Position numbers and translations under genes: made by a program. This document shows, piece by piece, positions 1 to 7,572 of a stretch of 64,000 nt of DNA. Origin of the DNA: an uncultured Verrucomicrobia subdivision 3 bacterium (GTDB taxonomy: Bacteria; Verrucomicrobiota; Verrucomicrobiia; Limisphaerales; UBA11358); the NCBI GenBank assembly GCA_903875465.1, contig CAIQWB010000029.1:20450-84449 (forward strand), in the 5' to 3' direction. The stretch's first letter is position 1. Every line of letters starts with the position of its first letter. The notes beneath the pieces were generated by a model that was not told the DNA's origin, searched no databases, and saw only the letters and a list, made by a program, of their open reading frames with translations.

Positions 1-2
1 TG

Positions 3-1094
3 CTATTCCGGCACAACGACCACTTTTGGCCCATGTGGATGAAAGAGGGCATGGCGGAGGTTTATTCCACATTTGCCACGGCGGGGGGCAAGGTGAGCAT
101 TGCCGGGCCGATCCCGTACCATCTGGCGTTATTGAAGGAGAATCAACTGATGCCGTTGAGCGAGTTGTTCACGGTGACCCATGATTCGCCACAGTATAAT
201 GAGAGCAGCCGGCAGGGGATTTTTTATGCGGAATCGTGGTTGCTGGCGGAATTTCTGGTGGCCGGGGATCGGCCGGTGTTGCGGGAGCGGTTTGGGCAAT
301 ATACGGCGCTGCTCAAGCAGGGGCAACCGGCCGAGGAGGCTTTCACGAATGCGTTGCACATAACCCTGGCGGGTATGACCGCACAATTGCAGCGTTACCT
401 GGCCAACCGGGAGTTCCCGCCGTTGCAACTAAAACTGACGGCGAATATCGCGGCACCCATCACGGTGACCACCCGTGCGTTGACCCCGGTGGAAACCTAT
501 TTCCGGCTGGGGGATGAGTTATTGCGGATTGACCGGGTGGAGGCTGCCCGGGCGTTTTTTGACCAGGCTTTGAAAATTGCGCCCGCCAGTCCGCTGCCTT
601 ATGAAGGCAAGGGCTTGCTAGCGTCGCAATTAGATAATCATGAAGAGGCGCTGCGGGAATTGACCGAGGCTTTGCAACGCGGCTCGGGCAGTTTTCTGGC
701 CTATTTTATTTATGCGCGGGAGCGTTACCGGCTTACCTCGGAGGGCGGGGACCGTTACAAGCCGCTGAAGGACGCAGCTGAAGTGGAAGTCCGGGGCAAT
801 TTAGAAAAGTCCCTGAGCCTTATGCCGGTCTATGCACCGGCGCATGAATTGCTCGGGTTTTTTGACATGGTCCAGGGGGACCAGGCGGCCGAGGCGGAAA
901 GGCAACTGCAATGGGCGATTGAACTGGAGCCGGAGAACTCGGCGTTTCTCTTCACCCTGGCGCAATTTCAATTTCGCAATGGCCGTCCGGAGGCTGCCCG
1001 CCAAACCTTGGAGCCATTACTAAAACCCAATGTGGCCGCGGAATTGCGGCAGGAAGCGGAGAAGTTGCTGCAAGAGCACAGCCACGGAGAATAA
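3..1094 (+). CDS. TPR protein with gluzincin-like N-terminal part (5' end outside window)
   Basis: The reading frame is open from base 3, before the first ATG at 33, so the gene starts upstream of the window. The first visible residues (HFWPMWMKEGMAEVYS) resemble the segment after the zinc-binding helix in DUF1570/gluzincin-type peptidases, where a Glu in an 'EGxAE' setting is the third zinc ligand. The HExxH itself would lie outside the window. From about residue 165 on, the protein is made of tetratricopeptide-like helical pairs (for example 'RLGDELLRIDRVEAARAFFDQAL' split by the usual A/G/Y/P positions). Many soil Verrucomicrobiota and Acidobacteriota carry such DUF1570 plus TPR proteins; substrate unknown. 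It converges with the minus-strand NIL gene. Peptidase activity is inference because the active site cannot be seen. Confidence 0.75.
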   Translation, partial: LFRHNDHFWPMWMKEGMAEVYSTFATAGGKVSIAGPIPYHLALLKENQLMPLSELFTVTHDSPQYNESSRQGIFYAESWLLAEFLVAGDRPVLRERFGQYTALLKQGQPAEEAFTNALHITLAGMTAQLQRYLANREFPPLQLKLTANIAAPITVTTRALTPVETYFRLGDELLRIDRVEAARAFFDQALKIAPASPLPYEGKGLLASQLDNHEEALRELTEALQRGSGSFLAYFIYARERYRLTSEGGDRYKPLKDAAEVEVRGNLEKSLSLMPVYAPAHELLGFFDMVQGDQAAEAERQLQWAIELEPENSAFLFTLAQFQFRNGRPEAARQTLEPLLKPNVAAELRQEAEKLLQEHSHGE

Positions 1095-1108
1095 GTTCGG
1101 GAAAGGGA

Positions 1109-1127
1109 CACCGGCGCGACGCCGGTG
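1109..1127. repeat. Perfect hairpin between convergent genes
   Basis: An 8-bp perfect stem (CACCGGCG / CGCCGGTG) with a 3-base loop lies between the ends of the TPR gene and the NIL gene. It is very GC-rich but has no T-tract on either side, so it is either a weak two-way terminator or one copy of a dispersed palindromic repeat. Comparable hairpins occur at 6332-6415 and 8359-8379. Confidence 0.5.
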
Positions 1128-1132
1128 CCACA

Positions 1133-1438
1133 TTATCCAGCAATCGCGCTCATTTCGACCGGTTCAACATTCACACCGGTTTTTTCCAGCCAGTCCACGG
1201 CGGCCTGGACGGCATCGCGCGTGCCATCCAATTCCAAGCAGACCACGCCGATTTCGTCGGTGACACTGGCCTGGCGGATGTTGGTGCTGACCTTGAATTT
1301 TTGGCTCAACTTCCAGATCAGGGGTTCCTTGATCAGCTTGGGCGGATACATGAGCCAGAGGCGCTGGCGATGGGAGGAGGTCCCTGTGGTGCGCGCGACT
1401 TTGGTTTTGTTTTTTTTGACGGTCGGGGCTTTGGCCAT
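1133..1438 (-). CDS. NIL-domain protein
   Basis: A 101-residue protein. After a Lys/Arg/Thr-rich tail of about 25 residues comes one NIL domain (about residues 27-95: 'RLWLMYPPKLIKEPLIWKL' followed by the beta-alpha-beta pattern ending 'WLEKTGVNVEPV'). NIL is the ACT-like ligand-binding domain found at the C-terminus of the methionine importer ATPase MetN, where it senses methionine. Free-standing NIL proteins are known in sulfur-carrier-dependent homocysteine synthesis loci. It is the last gene of the riboswitch-controlled unit, 51 bases after the MoaD-like gene. A role in sulfur amino-acid synthesis or its regulation is inferred from context. Confidence 0.85.
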   Translation of the reverse strand: MAKAPTVKKNKTKVARTTGTSSHRQRLWLMYPPKLIKEPLIWKLSQKFKVSTNIRQASVTDEIGVVCLELDGTRDAVQAAVDWLEKTGVNVEPVEMSAIAG

Positions 1439-1489
1439 AAGGTTATTTGGTTTGGGGATGGGGCGGAGGAAGATTTCCGCCCGGGCTGG

Positions 1490-1765
1490 CTAGCCGCCGG
1501 CAATGGCGGGGATGATGCTGATTTCGTCGCCGTCTTTGAGCGGGGTGGCGCGGTTTTGGAGGAAGCGGATGTCTTCCTCGTTCACATAGACGTTGACGAA
1601 GCGGCGGACCTCGCCTTTTTCATCGACGAGGCGTTCCTGGATGCCGGGGAAACGGGTTTGCAACTCGACAATTGCGTCGCCGATATTGGTGGCGGTAATT
1701 TCAATGAGCTCCTCGTTGTTGGTCAACTTGCGGAGCGGGGTGGGGATGCGGACTTTTTTTGGCAT
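1490..1765 (-). CDS. MoaD/ThiS-family ubiquitin-like sulfur carrier
   Basis: A 91-residue beta-grasp protein that ends in Ala-Gly-Gly, with a hydrophobic 'DGDEISIIPAIAGG' tail. In this family the C-terminal glycine is adenylylated by an E1-like enzyme and turned into a thiocarboxylate that donates sulfur. The exposed diglycine needs no processing peptidase. It sits 18 bases downstream of the SnoaL-like gene in a unit with a threonine synthase-like enzyme and a NIL protein, behind a SAM riboswitch. That fits amino-acid sulfuration (compare CysO of Mycobacterium and HcyS of Wolinella) better than molybdopterin or thiamine synthesis; no moa or thi genes are nearby. The E1 partner is not in the window. 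Confidence 0.9.
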   Translation of the reverse strand: MPKKVRIPTPLRKLTNNEELIEITATNIGDAIVELQTRFPGIQERLVDEKGEVRRFVNVYVNEEDIRFLQNRATPLKDGDEISIIPAIAGG

Positions 1766-1783
1766 AAATTTAATTTGAATTCT

Positions 1784-2158
1784 TTACGACTTTACGGCAA
1801 GCGTTTTCGATCCCGGTGTAAACCAGGCACGGGTGATTTTACCCGCCAGCACTTCGTAAATGGCCACCAGTTCCAGGGTGCCGGGGCCTTCGGGAAAGGT
1901 GCGGGTCACTTTTTCATGATCAATGACCAAGTTGCCTGAAACAATCCGATTGATCAGATGCGCGTGCAGGTTGGGCTCCTGGAAACGCGTGGCGAAGCGC
2001 TCCCGGATGGCGGCCGAACCGCTGGCCAGTAATTGGGACGGGTGCTCAAATTGCTGGGCGCTCTCTGCATACGTGAGCATCAACGCATCCAAGTCGTGGG
2101 CGTTGTAGGCTTCCACCTGTCGTTGCACGACCGTAACGGGCTGTTGGTTTGGATTCAC
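1784..2158 (-). CDS. SnoaL-like / NTF2-fold small protein
   Basis: A 124-residue single-domain protein with the cone-shaped NTF2 fold signature: an N-terminal helix 'VQRQVEAYNAHDLDALMLTYAE', a central 'IRERFATRF' helix, then four beta-strands ending 'LVAIYEVLAGKITRAWFTPG'. SnoaL-like proteins bind or isomerise small hydrophobic ligands, but many are of unknown function. It lies 31 bases after the threonine synthase-like gene and 18 bases before the MoaD-like gene, so it is translated from the same SAM-riboswitch-controlled message. Its role there is unknown. Confidence 0.8.
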   Translation of the reverse strand: MNPNQQPVTVVQRQVEAYNAHDLDALMLTYAESAQQFEHPSQLLASGSAAIRERFATRFQEPNLHAHLINRIVSGNLVIDHEKVTRTFPEGPGTLELVAIYEVLAGKITRAWFTPGSKTLAVKS

Positions 2159-2189
2159 TTTTCAAACCGGGCGACCAAAAGCCGCCCGG

Positions 2190-3446
2190 TTACACCCCGA
2201 CTTTTTCCTCGTGCGCCAGCAGGGCCTCGAACTCGCGCAGGCTGGGTTTGATCTCGCGCGGCTTGCCGCAATGACCCTGGACGGCATCCAGCGTCTTGAG
2301 ACCATTTCCGGTCACGCAGATGACGGCGGAGGAATCGTGTGGGATCTTGCCGCAGGCGATCAGTTTTTTGGCCACGCCCACGGTCACGCCGCCGGCGGTT
2401 TCGGCAAAGATGCCCTCGGTCTCAGCCAGCAATTTGATCGCATCGCGGATTTCGTCATCGCTCACATCCTCGGAGGCGCCGGCAGTTTCCCGCATGACTT
2501 TGAGGGCGTAGAAGCCGTCGGCCGGGGTGCCGATGGCGAGGGATTTGGCAATGGTATCCGGTTTGACGGGCTTGAAGAAATCCAGCCCCGCTTTTTGGGC
2601 GGTGGAAATGGGGGAGCAACCGGTGGCCTGGGCGCCGTGAATGTGGACTTCGCTCTCGGAGACCAGCCCGAGTTTGACAAATTCCTGATAGCCCTTGTGA
2701 ATCTTGGTGAGCAAGGAGCCGGAAGCCATGGGAATGATGGTGTGCTGGGGCAGGCGCCAGCCGAGTTGCTCGGCGATTTCGTAGGCCATGCTCTTGGAGC
2801 CCTCGGCGTAGTATGGGCGCATATTGACGTTCACAAACGCCCAGCCGAATTTGCCGGCGATCTCGGCGCACAGGCGGTTTACTTCGTCGTAGTGGCCCTT
2901 GATGGCGATGACGTTGGCCCCGTAAACGAGGGAATTTAAAATCTTGCCCTGTTCCAAATCCGAGGGGATGAACACGTAGGATTTCAAGCCCACGCTGGCG
3001 GCGTTGGCGGCCACGGAATTGGCGAGGTTGCCGGTGGAGGCACAGGCGACGGTTTCAAAGCCCAGTTCGCGGGCGCGGCTGAGGGCCACGCTGACCACAC
3101 GGTCCTTGAAGCTGAGCGTGGGGTAGTTGACGGCATCGTTCTTGATCCACAATTCGCGGATACCCAGGCGTTTGGCCAGGCGGTCGGCCTTGATCAGCGG
3201 GGTGTAGCCCACCTGGACGCCCACAGTGGGGTCCTTGGCCACGGGCAGAAGCTCGCGGTAACGCCACATGGTTTTGGGGCGTGATTGAATCGCCGCCCGG
3301 GTGAGCGACTTTTTGATGCGGTCATAATCGTAGGCGACTTCCAGGGGGCCGAAATCGTATTCACAGACGTGAGTCGCGGCAAGGGGATATTCCCGGCCGC
3401 ACTCACGGCATTTCAACGCCTTCATGAAACTATCGTGCTTTTCCAT
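2190..3446 (-). CDS. Threonine synthase-like PLP enzyme
   Basis: A 418-residue fold-type II PLP enzyme. Its N-terminal Cys-rich segment (CRECG at 13-17, C28) is followed by 'GYTPLIKADRLAKRLG', the Schiff-base lysine K114 in 'LSFKDR' and 'ACASTGNLANSVAANAA', which holds the phosphate-binding loop. Family members convert O-phosphohomoserine to threonine. Here, however, the gene is headed by a SAM-I riboswitch and followed by a sulfur-carrier and a NIL gene, so homocysteine formation from the same substrate is a real alternative (inference). The start at 3446 is taken as the first ATG; an internal ATG at 3425 gives the more usual 'MKALKCRECG' beginning and is equally possible. Confidence 0.9.
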   Translation of the reverse strand: MEKHDSFMKALKCRECGREYPLAATHVCEYDFGPLEVAYDYDRIKKSLTRAAIQSRPKTMWRYRELLPVAKDPTVGVQVGYTPLIKADRLAKRLGIRELWIKNDAVNYPTLSFKDRVVSVALSRARELGFETVACASTGNLANSVAANAASVGLKSYVFIPSDLEQGKILNSLVYGANVIAIKGHYDEVNRLCAEIAGKFGWAFVNVNMRPYYAEGSKSMAYEIAEQLGWRLPQHTIIPMASGSLLTKIHKGYQEFVKLGLVSESEVHIHGAQATGCSPISTAQKAGLDFFKPVKPDTIAKSLAIGTPADGFYALKVMRETAGASEDVSDDEIRDAIKLLAETEGIFAETAGGVTVGVAKKLIACGKIPHDSSAVICVTGNGLKTLDAVQGHCGKPREIKPSLREFEALLAHEEKVGV

Positions 3447-3512
3447 AATCTTTCAATTTACAAGTTGCCCTGCAGCCGGAAATAGCCGGCTGGTTTTTGC
3501 CATGGGGCCAGC

Positions 3513-3543
3513 AAAAAAGCCCCATCTCAAGCATGAGAAGGGG
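3513..3543 (-). terminator. Intrinsic terminator of the SAM riboswitch
   Basis: Read on the minus strand, a GC-capped stem built from the segments CCCCTTCTCA and TGAGATGGGG, with only a few bases in the loop, is followed by C and six T. It lies between the aptamer and the threonine synthase-like start codon. Its left arm contains CTTCTCAT (3533-3540), which is exactly complementary to ATGAGAAG (3563-3570) in the 3' strand of aptamer helix P1. The two structures therefore exclude each other, as in a classical SAM OFF switch. Confidence 0.85.
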
Positions 3544-3564
3544 CCGACAAAAAGTGCGTGCGCT

Positions 3565-3682
3565 TCTCATTTTCCCTGAACGCACCCGCATTCAGGCTGG
3601 AATTGGCACCTGCGTTAAAATCGAAATTTTAACCGGTTGCCGTGGCTTCATTGGGCCAGTCCCTCTGCCACTCTGCATGAGA
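3565..3682 (-). promoter_or_regulatory. SAM-I (S-box) riboswitch aptamer
   Basis: The minus strand carries the S-box core in order: P1 5' strand TCTCAT, 'GCAGAGTGGCAGAGGGACTG', 'GCCCAATGAAGCC', 'CGGCAACC', a short AT hairpin, 'GGTGCCAATTCCAGC', a GC stem-loop, and P1 3' strand ATGAGA. These are the conserved joining regions and kink-turn elements of the SAM-I class. High SAM should stabilise P1, free the terminator at 3513-3543 and switch off the thrC-like/SnoaL/MoaD/NIL unit. The spacing from the aptamer to the start codon (about 120 bases) fits transcriptional control. Confidence 0.92.
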
Positions 3683-3700
3683 TTCGTTGAATCAACGAAT
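3682..3700. promoter_or_regulatory. 19-bp perfect palindrome at the 5' edge of the riboswitch
   Basis: ATTCGTTGA, one central base, then TCAACGAAT form a perfect inverted repeat directly upstream of P1. It could be a protein operator, or a 5' stabilising hairpin in the leader RNA. A TTGACA hexamer lies upstream on the minus strand (3730-3735), but no convincing -10 box is spaced correctly after it, so the promoter is not placed. Confidence 0.45.
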
Positions 3701-3852
3701 GCGGATAAATTGATATAATGATTGCAGACTGTCAAATTTATTTTTGGGACGGGAAGCATTGGAAAATACTTGGGCACACAGCCGCGCTCCGGTATTGGGA
3801 TGGGTGGGGCTTGACGGGGCGGGGGAAATGGCAAACTATTTGGTCCGTCTTT

Positions 3853-4548
3853 ATGAATTCGATTGAGCCTTGGTTGGAGCGGAAGTTACGCCTGGCGGCG
3901 GTGCAGGATCGCTTGGTGGCGGGGCTGGCTCTGGGGTTGGGGGCGGTGGTGCTGACCATCACGTTTTTCTTCACTTATGCGTTGGTTTGGTTCGTCGTGA
4001 ATTTCGGTGCCTCGGCGCTGTGGCAACTGGTGGCGAGCCATTCTTTACATATTTCTCATCAGGAAATTTTGGTGGTATGCTGGGTTTTTCTGGGGCTATT
4101 GTTTCTGGGGAATGCGCGGACGAGCCGGGAATATTTGAGTGATTTATCGCTGGACCAGGCGGCCCCGCCGGCGCTGGTCTGGCATGCCGGGGTGGCGGGG
4201 GCCTTGTCGGCGCTGGCGTTTAATCCGGATGCCTCGGCCAAGTTGATCACGGATATTCTTTATACGGGGCCGCGACTGGTGGTGGGTGGGATCAAGGCGT
4301 GGCGACGGTCCTTTTTGCGCAAGCAGGTGGATACGGCGGGTTTGGCGCAGGCGTTGATGATTTTGCGGGAGAGCCCGGGGCGGGTGGCGTGCGCGGAGTT
4401 GGCCAGGCATCTGGCGGGTTTTGAGGCGGACACGGTCCTGGCGCAATTGCGGGGGATGGAGGGGGTGATGTTTTTGAATGGCCAGCCGCCGGCGGTCAAG
4501 GTGAGTGAGGAGTTGAGGTTGGAATTGCTGGCGATTGCAGATATTTGA
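3853..4548 (+). CDS. Hypothetical membrane protein
   Basis: A 231-residue protein when started at the ATG at 3853 ('MNSIEPWLERKLRLAAVQDR'). An upstream ATG at 3718 would add 45 residues but would run through the opposing riboswitch promoter region. Two long hydrophobic segments are visible, about residues 24-52 ('LVAGLALGLGAVVLTITFFF' and on) and 72-88. A soluble C-terminal part of about 120 residues follows, ending in a winged-helix-like stretch ('LAQALMILRESPGRVACAEL'). No family is recognised. The gene is divergent from the sulfur amino-acid unit. Confidence 0.6.
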   Translation: MNSIEPWLERKLRLAAVQDRLVAGLALGLGAVVLTITFFFTYALVWFVVNFGASALWQLVASHSLHISHQEILVVCWVFLGLLFLGNARTSREYLSDLSLDQAAPPALVWHAGVAGALSALAFNPDASAKLITDILYTGPRLVVGGIKAWRRSFLRKQVDTAGLAQALMILRESPGRVACAELARHLAGFEADTVLAQLRGMEGVMFLNGQPPAVKVSEELRLELLAIADI

Positions 4549-4614
4549 GACTACCCACCAAGTTTTTGGCTGGGTTGGTTTGAGTGGTGGCGCATTTGGC
4601 TGGGTATCGCGGGG

Positions 4615-5988
4615 TCAAGGCGACAGTCTTTGAAACAAAATGCGGCGGATGAAGCCGTAGTCGCTTTCGCAAATGATGATGTTGCCGGCGTAATCCATGG
4701 TCACACTCCGGCCTTCCCCGATGAAATAACGAGTCGGAGCGTAAAAATACTGGCCGTCACCCGCATGGACGAAGACATTTCCGCCCAGGCCATTCAGGAG
4801 CAGATGGACCAGGTTTGCGGCGTCCACATACCAGAGTTGGGCGCCATCATGGAGCAGGAGCAGATAGCCACCGGTGGGCACGGGCCAAAGGCCGCGAGGA
4901 CCATAGAAGCCGGTGGCCAGGGCCGAGGCGCGGTCGCCGCCACCGTTGGTGGTGCCATTGCCGGCGATGATGGTGGCGGTGCCACCTGCGGTGACGTTGT
5001 ACACGTAATCACCGCCACGATCGGCAACCAGAAGGTCGCCATTGGCCTTGACGCAAAAAGTGCCCAGTTCCGTGTAGCCGCTGGCGAGGGTTTGGAGGCC
5101 GCCGGTCGGGGTCCATTTGCGGACACGCGTCTTATTGCCGAAATAGGCGAGTCCTTCGTCATCCCGGACCCAGAGGCAGCGGCCGCCATCCAATGGCGTG
5201 GTTGTGTCGCTCTGGGCCTTAAAGAGCGTGCTCATCAGGCCGTTGGTGGTGATACGGCGCACGCGGGCATTGTCGGTGTCCAGCACGTAAACAGTGCCAT
5301 CGGACCGGACCCAGAGCGCGTTGGGAAAATTCAGTTGCAGGTTGGTGGCGGGGGCCGGGCCCTCGCCATTGAAGCCTCCGGCATGAGTGCCGGCGAGGGT
5401 GTTAATGGTGCCGTTCGTGGCCACGCGCAAAACGGAATGGCTGTCCTTGTCCACGATGTAAATATTCCCTGCACGATCGGCCATGGCATAATGGGGGCGG
5501 GACAGGGCAGCATTGGTGGCGGGTCCACCTTCGAAGGAATTCTGCCAGTAACTGACGGCATCCACCCGCCCGGTGCCGTTGCCGGCCACGGTTTGCAGCA
5601 AGCCATAGGCATTAATCAGATTCGTGAAACCGGCGGCGGTGGCGGAAATATCCACAGAGGCGAGGCGGAAGAATTGATTGGTCGCGCGCAGGTTAACAGC
5701 AGACTGACCGGCTGCATTGGTAGAATAGACATTGGGCAGCGGCGACCAGCGGCCATTGAGGCGGTCCTGAGTTTCGACCGTGGTGACGCCCGGTACGAGG
5801 GCATTGGTCCAGGCGAGGGTGCCGGAGGCGGTGAGCGCGGTTATAGATGGAGCGGCTGCGAGGGACCAAGGTAGAACCAGCAGGCCGAGCAGGGCCGCAA
5901 GCAGGGTGGAGCTCACGAATGGCCAGTAATGGCAAAGAGTGCGGCCGCGCGGGCGGGGGGTGGCCGGAAATTTAGTGGTCGGCGGCAT
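4615..5988 (-). CDS. Exported NHL-repeat beta-propeller protein
   Basis: A 457-residue protein if started at 5988, which puts a good signal peptide (Arg-rich start, 'LLAALLGLLVLPWSLAAA') at the N-terminus; the longer frame to 6123 hides it. Residues about 55-110 form a short beta domain with the pattern 'LNGRW...QFFRLAS', seen in variant form in other exported proteins of this window. The rest consists of NHL-like blades ('HYAMADRAGNIYIVDKDSHS', 'LWVRSDGTVYVLDTDNARVR'), enough for one six-bladed propeller. NHL propellers usually mediate protein or ligand binding; a few have lyase or lactonase activity. The ligand is unknown. The neighbours are unrelated. Confidence 0.8.
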   Translation of the reverse strand: MPPTTKFPATPRPRGRTLCHYWPFVSSTLLAALLGLLVLPWSLAAAPSITALTASGTLAWTNALVPGVTTVETQDRLNGRWSPLPNVYSTNAAGQSAVNLRATNQFFRLASVDISATAAGFTNLINAYGLLQTVAGNGTGRVDAVSYWQNSFEGGPATNAALSRPHYAMADRAGNIYIVDKDSHSVLRVATNGTINTLAGTHAGGFNGEGPAPATNLQLNFPNALWVRSDGTVYVLDTDNARVRRITTNGLMSTLFKAQSDTTTPLDGGRCLWVRDDEGLAYFGNKTRVRKWTPTGGLQTLASGYTELGTFCVKANGDLLVADRGGDYVYNVTAGGTATIIAGNGTTNGGGDRASALATGFYGPRGLWPVPTGGYLLLLHDGAQLWYVDAANLVHLLLNGLGGNVFVHAGDGQYFYAPTRYFIGEGRSVTMDYAGNIIICESDYGFIRRILFQRLSP

Positions 5989-6331
5989 TATTAGTTTGGT
6001 GGCGGCAGCCCGTTTTTCCAGACCCACGACGGCCGGGTTGCCCGCGAGAGTGGACAAACGTTGGCACAAATCATGGGGTCTTGTCAAAGCGCCACGATGA
6101 TGATCCCACGGCGTCAGGAACATCTTAAGGATCCCATCATGGCTATCGAATTGAGAATGGGCAAACGCACGCGGTATTGTGGTCCGTTACGACAGCCAGT
6201 ACTTTTGATCTCAACCCGGCGGGTTACACAAAATCCCTGGCCCAATGCCACGGGCTTCCAGAATTGGAGTAATAGTGGTCACGCACTTCTTGACAACTTC
6301 GGGGTAAAGGCGGGGGAGTTGCGAGAATGTT

Positions 6332-6415
6332 CCGCCCTTACAGGGCGGCGGGGGTGTTGATTGGACGTTTCCCGGGCCTTCAGCCCGGGCTGTAACGTTA
6401 CGGGCTTACAGCCCG
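6332..6415. repeat. Cluster of three palindromic GC hairpins
   Basis: Within the 460-base gap upstream of the NHL gene lie three perfect stem-loops: CCGCCCT-TAC-AGGGCGG (6332-6348), CCCGGGC-CTTCA-GCCCGGG (6371-6389) and CGGGC-TTACA-GCCCG (6401-6415). The palindrome GTAACGTTAC sits between the last two. The 'GGGC-ttaca-GCCC' style looks like a dispersed palindromic repeat rather than a single terminator. Nothing else was recognised in 5989-6449. Confidence 0.6.
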
Positions 6416-6449
6416 AAGCAGCAGCCCTGTGCAACGACCGGGCCGACAC

Positions 6450-7568
6450 CTACCGGCCGGCGTTTTTGTATTCGTCGTCGCGCTCGCCGCCGAATTGGAC
6501 CCATTCCTTGGATTTGTCGCGTTGTTTGAGTTTGCTGCGGCGTTCGAGGATTTGTTTGCGGATCAAGCGGCGGCCTTGAAGCTTTTTAATTTCGCCGTCC
6601 ATGTCCAAGTAGGCTTTCAGGCGCTCGGGGGTGAGGGTGCCTTTGGCGAGGGCGGCCCGCACGGCGCAGCCGGTGTCGGTGCCGTGACGGCAGTCGTCGA
6701 ACTCGCACTGGGCGGCGAGTTTGGTGATGTCGGCGAAATTTTCGCGCAAGGTATGCTCATCAATCCAAAGCTGGACTTCTTTGATGCCGGGATTGTCGAT
6801 GATCATGCCGCCGGTGGGCAGCAACATGAGTTCGCGGGCGGTGGTGGTGTGCCGGCCTTTGCCGGTGACCTCATTGACGGAGCCGGTCCACTGGCCATCG
6901 TCCCCCAGCAGGCGGTTGATGAGGGCGGATTTGCCGACGCCGCTGGAGCCGATGAAGGCAATCGTCTGGCCCGGCGCGAGGTAACTCTTGATGATGGCGA
7001 GGCCCTTGCGGGTTTTGGCGCTGGTGACATGGACGTCGGCGGCGGTTTGCAATTTCGCGATGGCGCGGGCGGCGCGCTGGTTTTTGGTGTCGGAAAACAA
7101 GTCAGCCTTGTTGAGCAGGGCCACGGCCTTGGCCCCGGAGCGGGCGATGAGGCCGAAAAAGCGTTCCATGCGGCGGAGGTTGAAGTCGGCGCCGGCATCG
7201 GTCACGACGACGACGGTGGAGATGTTGGCGGCGATGACCTGTTCTTCCTCGCTATCGCCCACGGCCCGGCGGGAGAGGCAGCTTTGGCGGGCGAGGCGGG
7301 CTTGGATGGCGGCCGTGCGGGCGGTGGCATCGACTTCGAGGGCGACCCAGTCACCGACGGCGGGGAGGTCGGCATTGGTGGTGGAGGCGTGGAAGACTTT
7401 GCCGCTGAGGGTGGCTTCGACTTCGGTTAAACCATCCGGGCCGACGACGAGGGCGCCGTAGCTGATGCGGTTGCCGCGGACGAGGCGGCCGGGTTGCCAG
7501 CCCTTTTGTTGGCAGGGGGCGAATTCTTTGGCGAAGGTTTCGTTCCAACCGAGGTCGTGGAGGGTCAT
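6450..7568 (-). CDS. rsgA: Ribosome small-subunit GTPase RsgA
   Basis: A 372-residue circularly permuted GTPase that helps late 30S subunit maturation. Seen in order: an OB-fold N-terminus, G4 'NKAD' (153-156), G1 'GSSGVGKS' (207-214), a Thr-rich G2 region 'GRHTTT' (238-243), G3 'DNPG' (258-261), and a C-terminal zinc knuckle with C288, C293, H295 and C301. The G4-G1-G3 order is diagnostic. The start at 7568 is preceded by GAGGA and lies four bases after the engB stop, so the two ribosome-assembly GTPases are co-transcribed. A 43-residue extension to 7697 would overlap engB and is unlikely. Confidence 0.95.
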   Translation of the reverse strand: MTLHDLGWNETFAKEFAPCQQKGWQPGRLVRGNRISYGALVVGPDGLTEVEATLSGKVFHASTTNADLPAVGDWVALEVDATARTAAIQARLARQSCLSRRAVGDSEEEQVIAANISTVVVVTDAGADFNLRRMERFFGLIARSGAKAVALLNKADLFSDTKNQRAARAIAKLQTAADVHVTSAKTRKGLAIIKSYLAPGQTIAFIGSSGVGKSALINRLLGDDGQWTGSVNEVTGKGRHTTTARELMLLPTGGMIIDNPGIKEVQLWIDEHTLRENFADITKLAAQCEFDDCRHGTDTGCAVRAALAKGTLTPERLKAYLDMDGEIKKLQGRRLIRKQILERRSKLKQRDKSKEWVQFGGERDDEYKNAGR

Positions 7569-7572
7569 TGGC

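Noticed and set aside
1490..1765. MoaD-like gene as part of molybdopterin synthesis
   Set aside because: No moaE or other moa genes are adjacent, and the operon and riboswitch point to sulfur amino-acid metabolism instead.
3704..3735. TTGACA and AT-rich hexamers as the promoter of the riboswitch transcript
   Set aside because: TTGACA is a good -35 match, but the -10-like hexamers fall at spacings of 12 or 20 bases, so no promoter is claimed.
3718..3852. Upstream ATG extension of the membrane protein at 3853
   Set aside because: The added 45 residues overlap the promoter side of the opposing riboswitch and show no conserved character; the ATG at 3853 is preferred.
4630..5874. 414-residue plus-strand open frame opposite the NHL gene
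   Set aside because: Composition is Gly/Ala/Ile/Val with no domain; it is the antisense shadow of a well-supported NHL-repeat gene.
6429..7430. 333-residue plus-strand open frame opposite rsgA
   Set aside because: Shadow of a GC-rich gene; RsgA motifs on the minus strand are complete.
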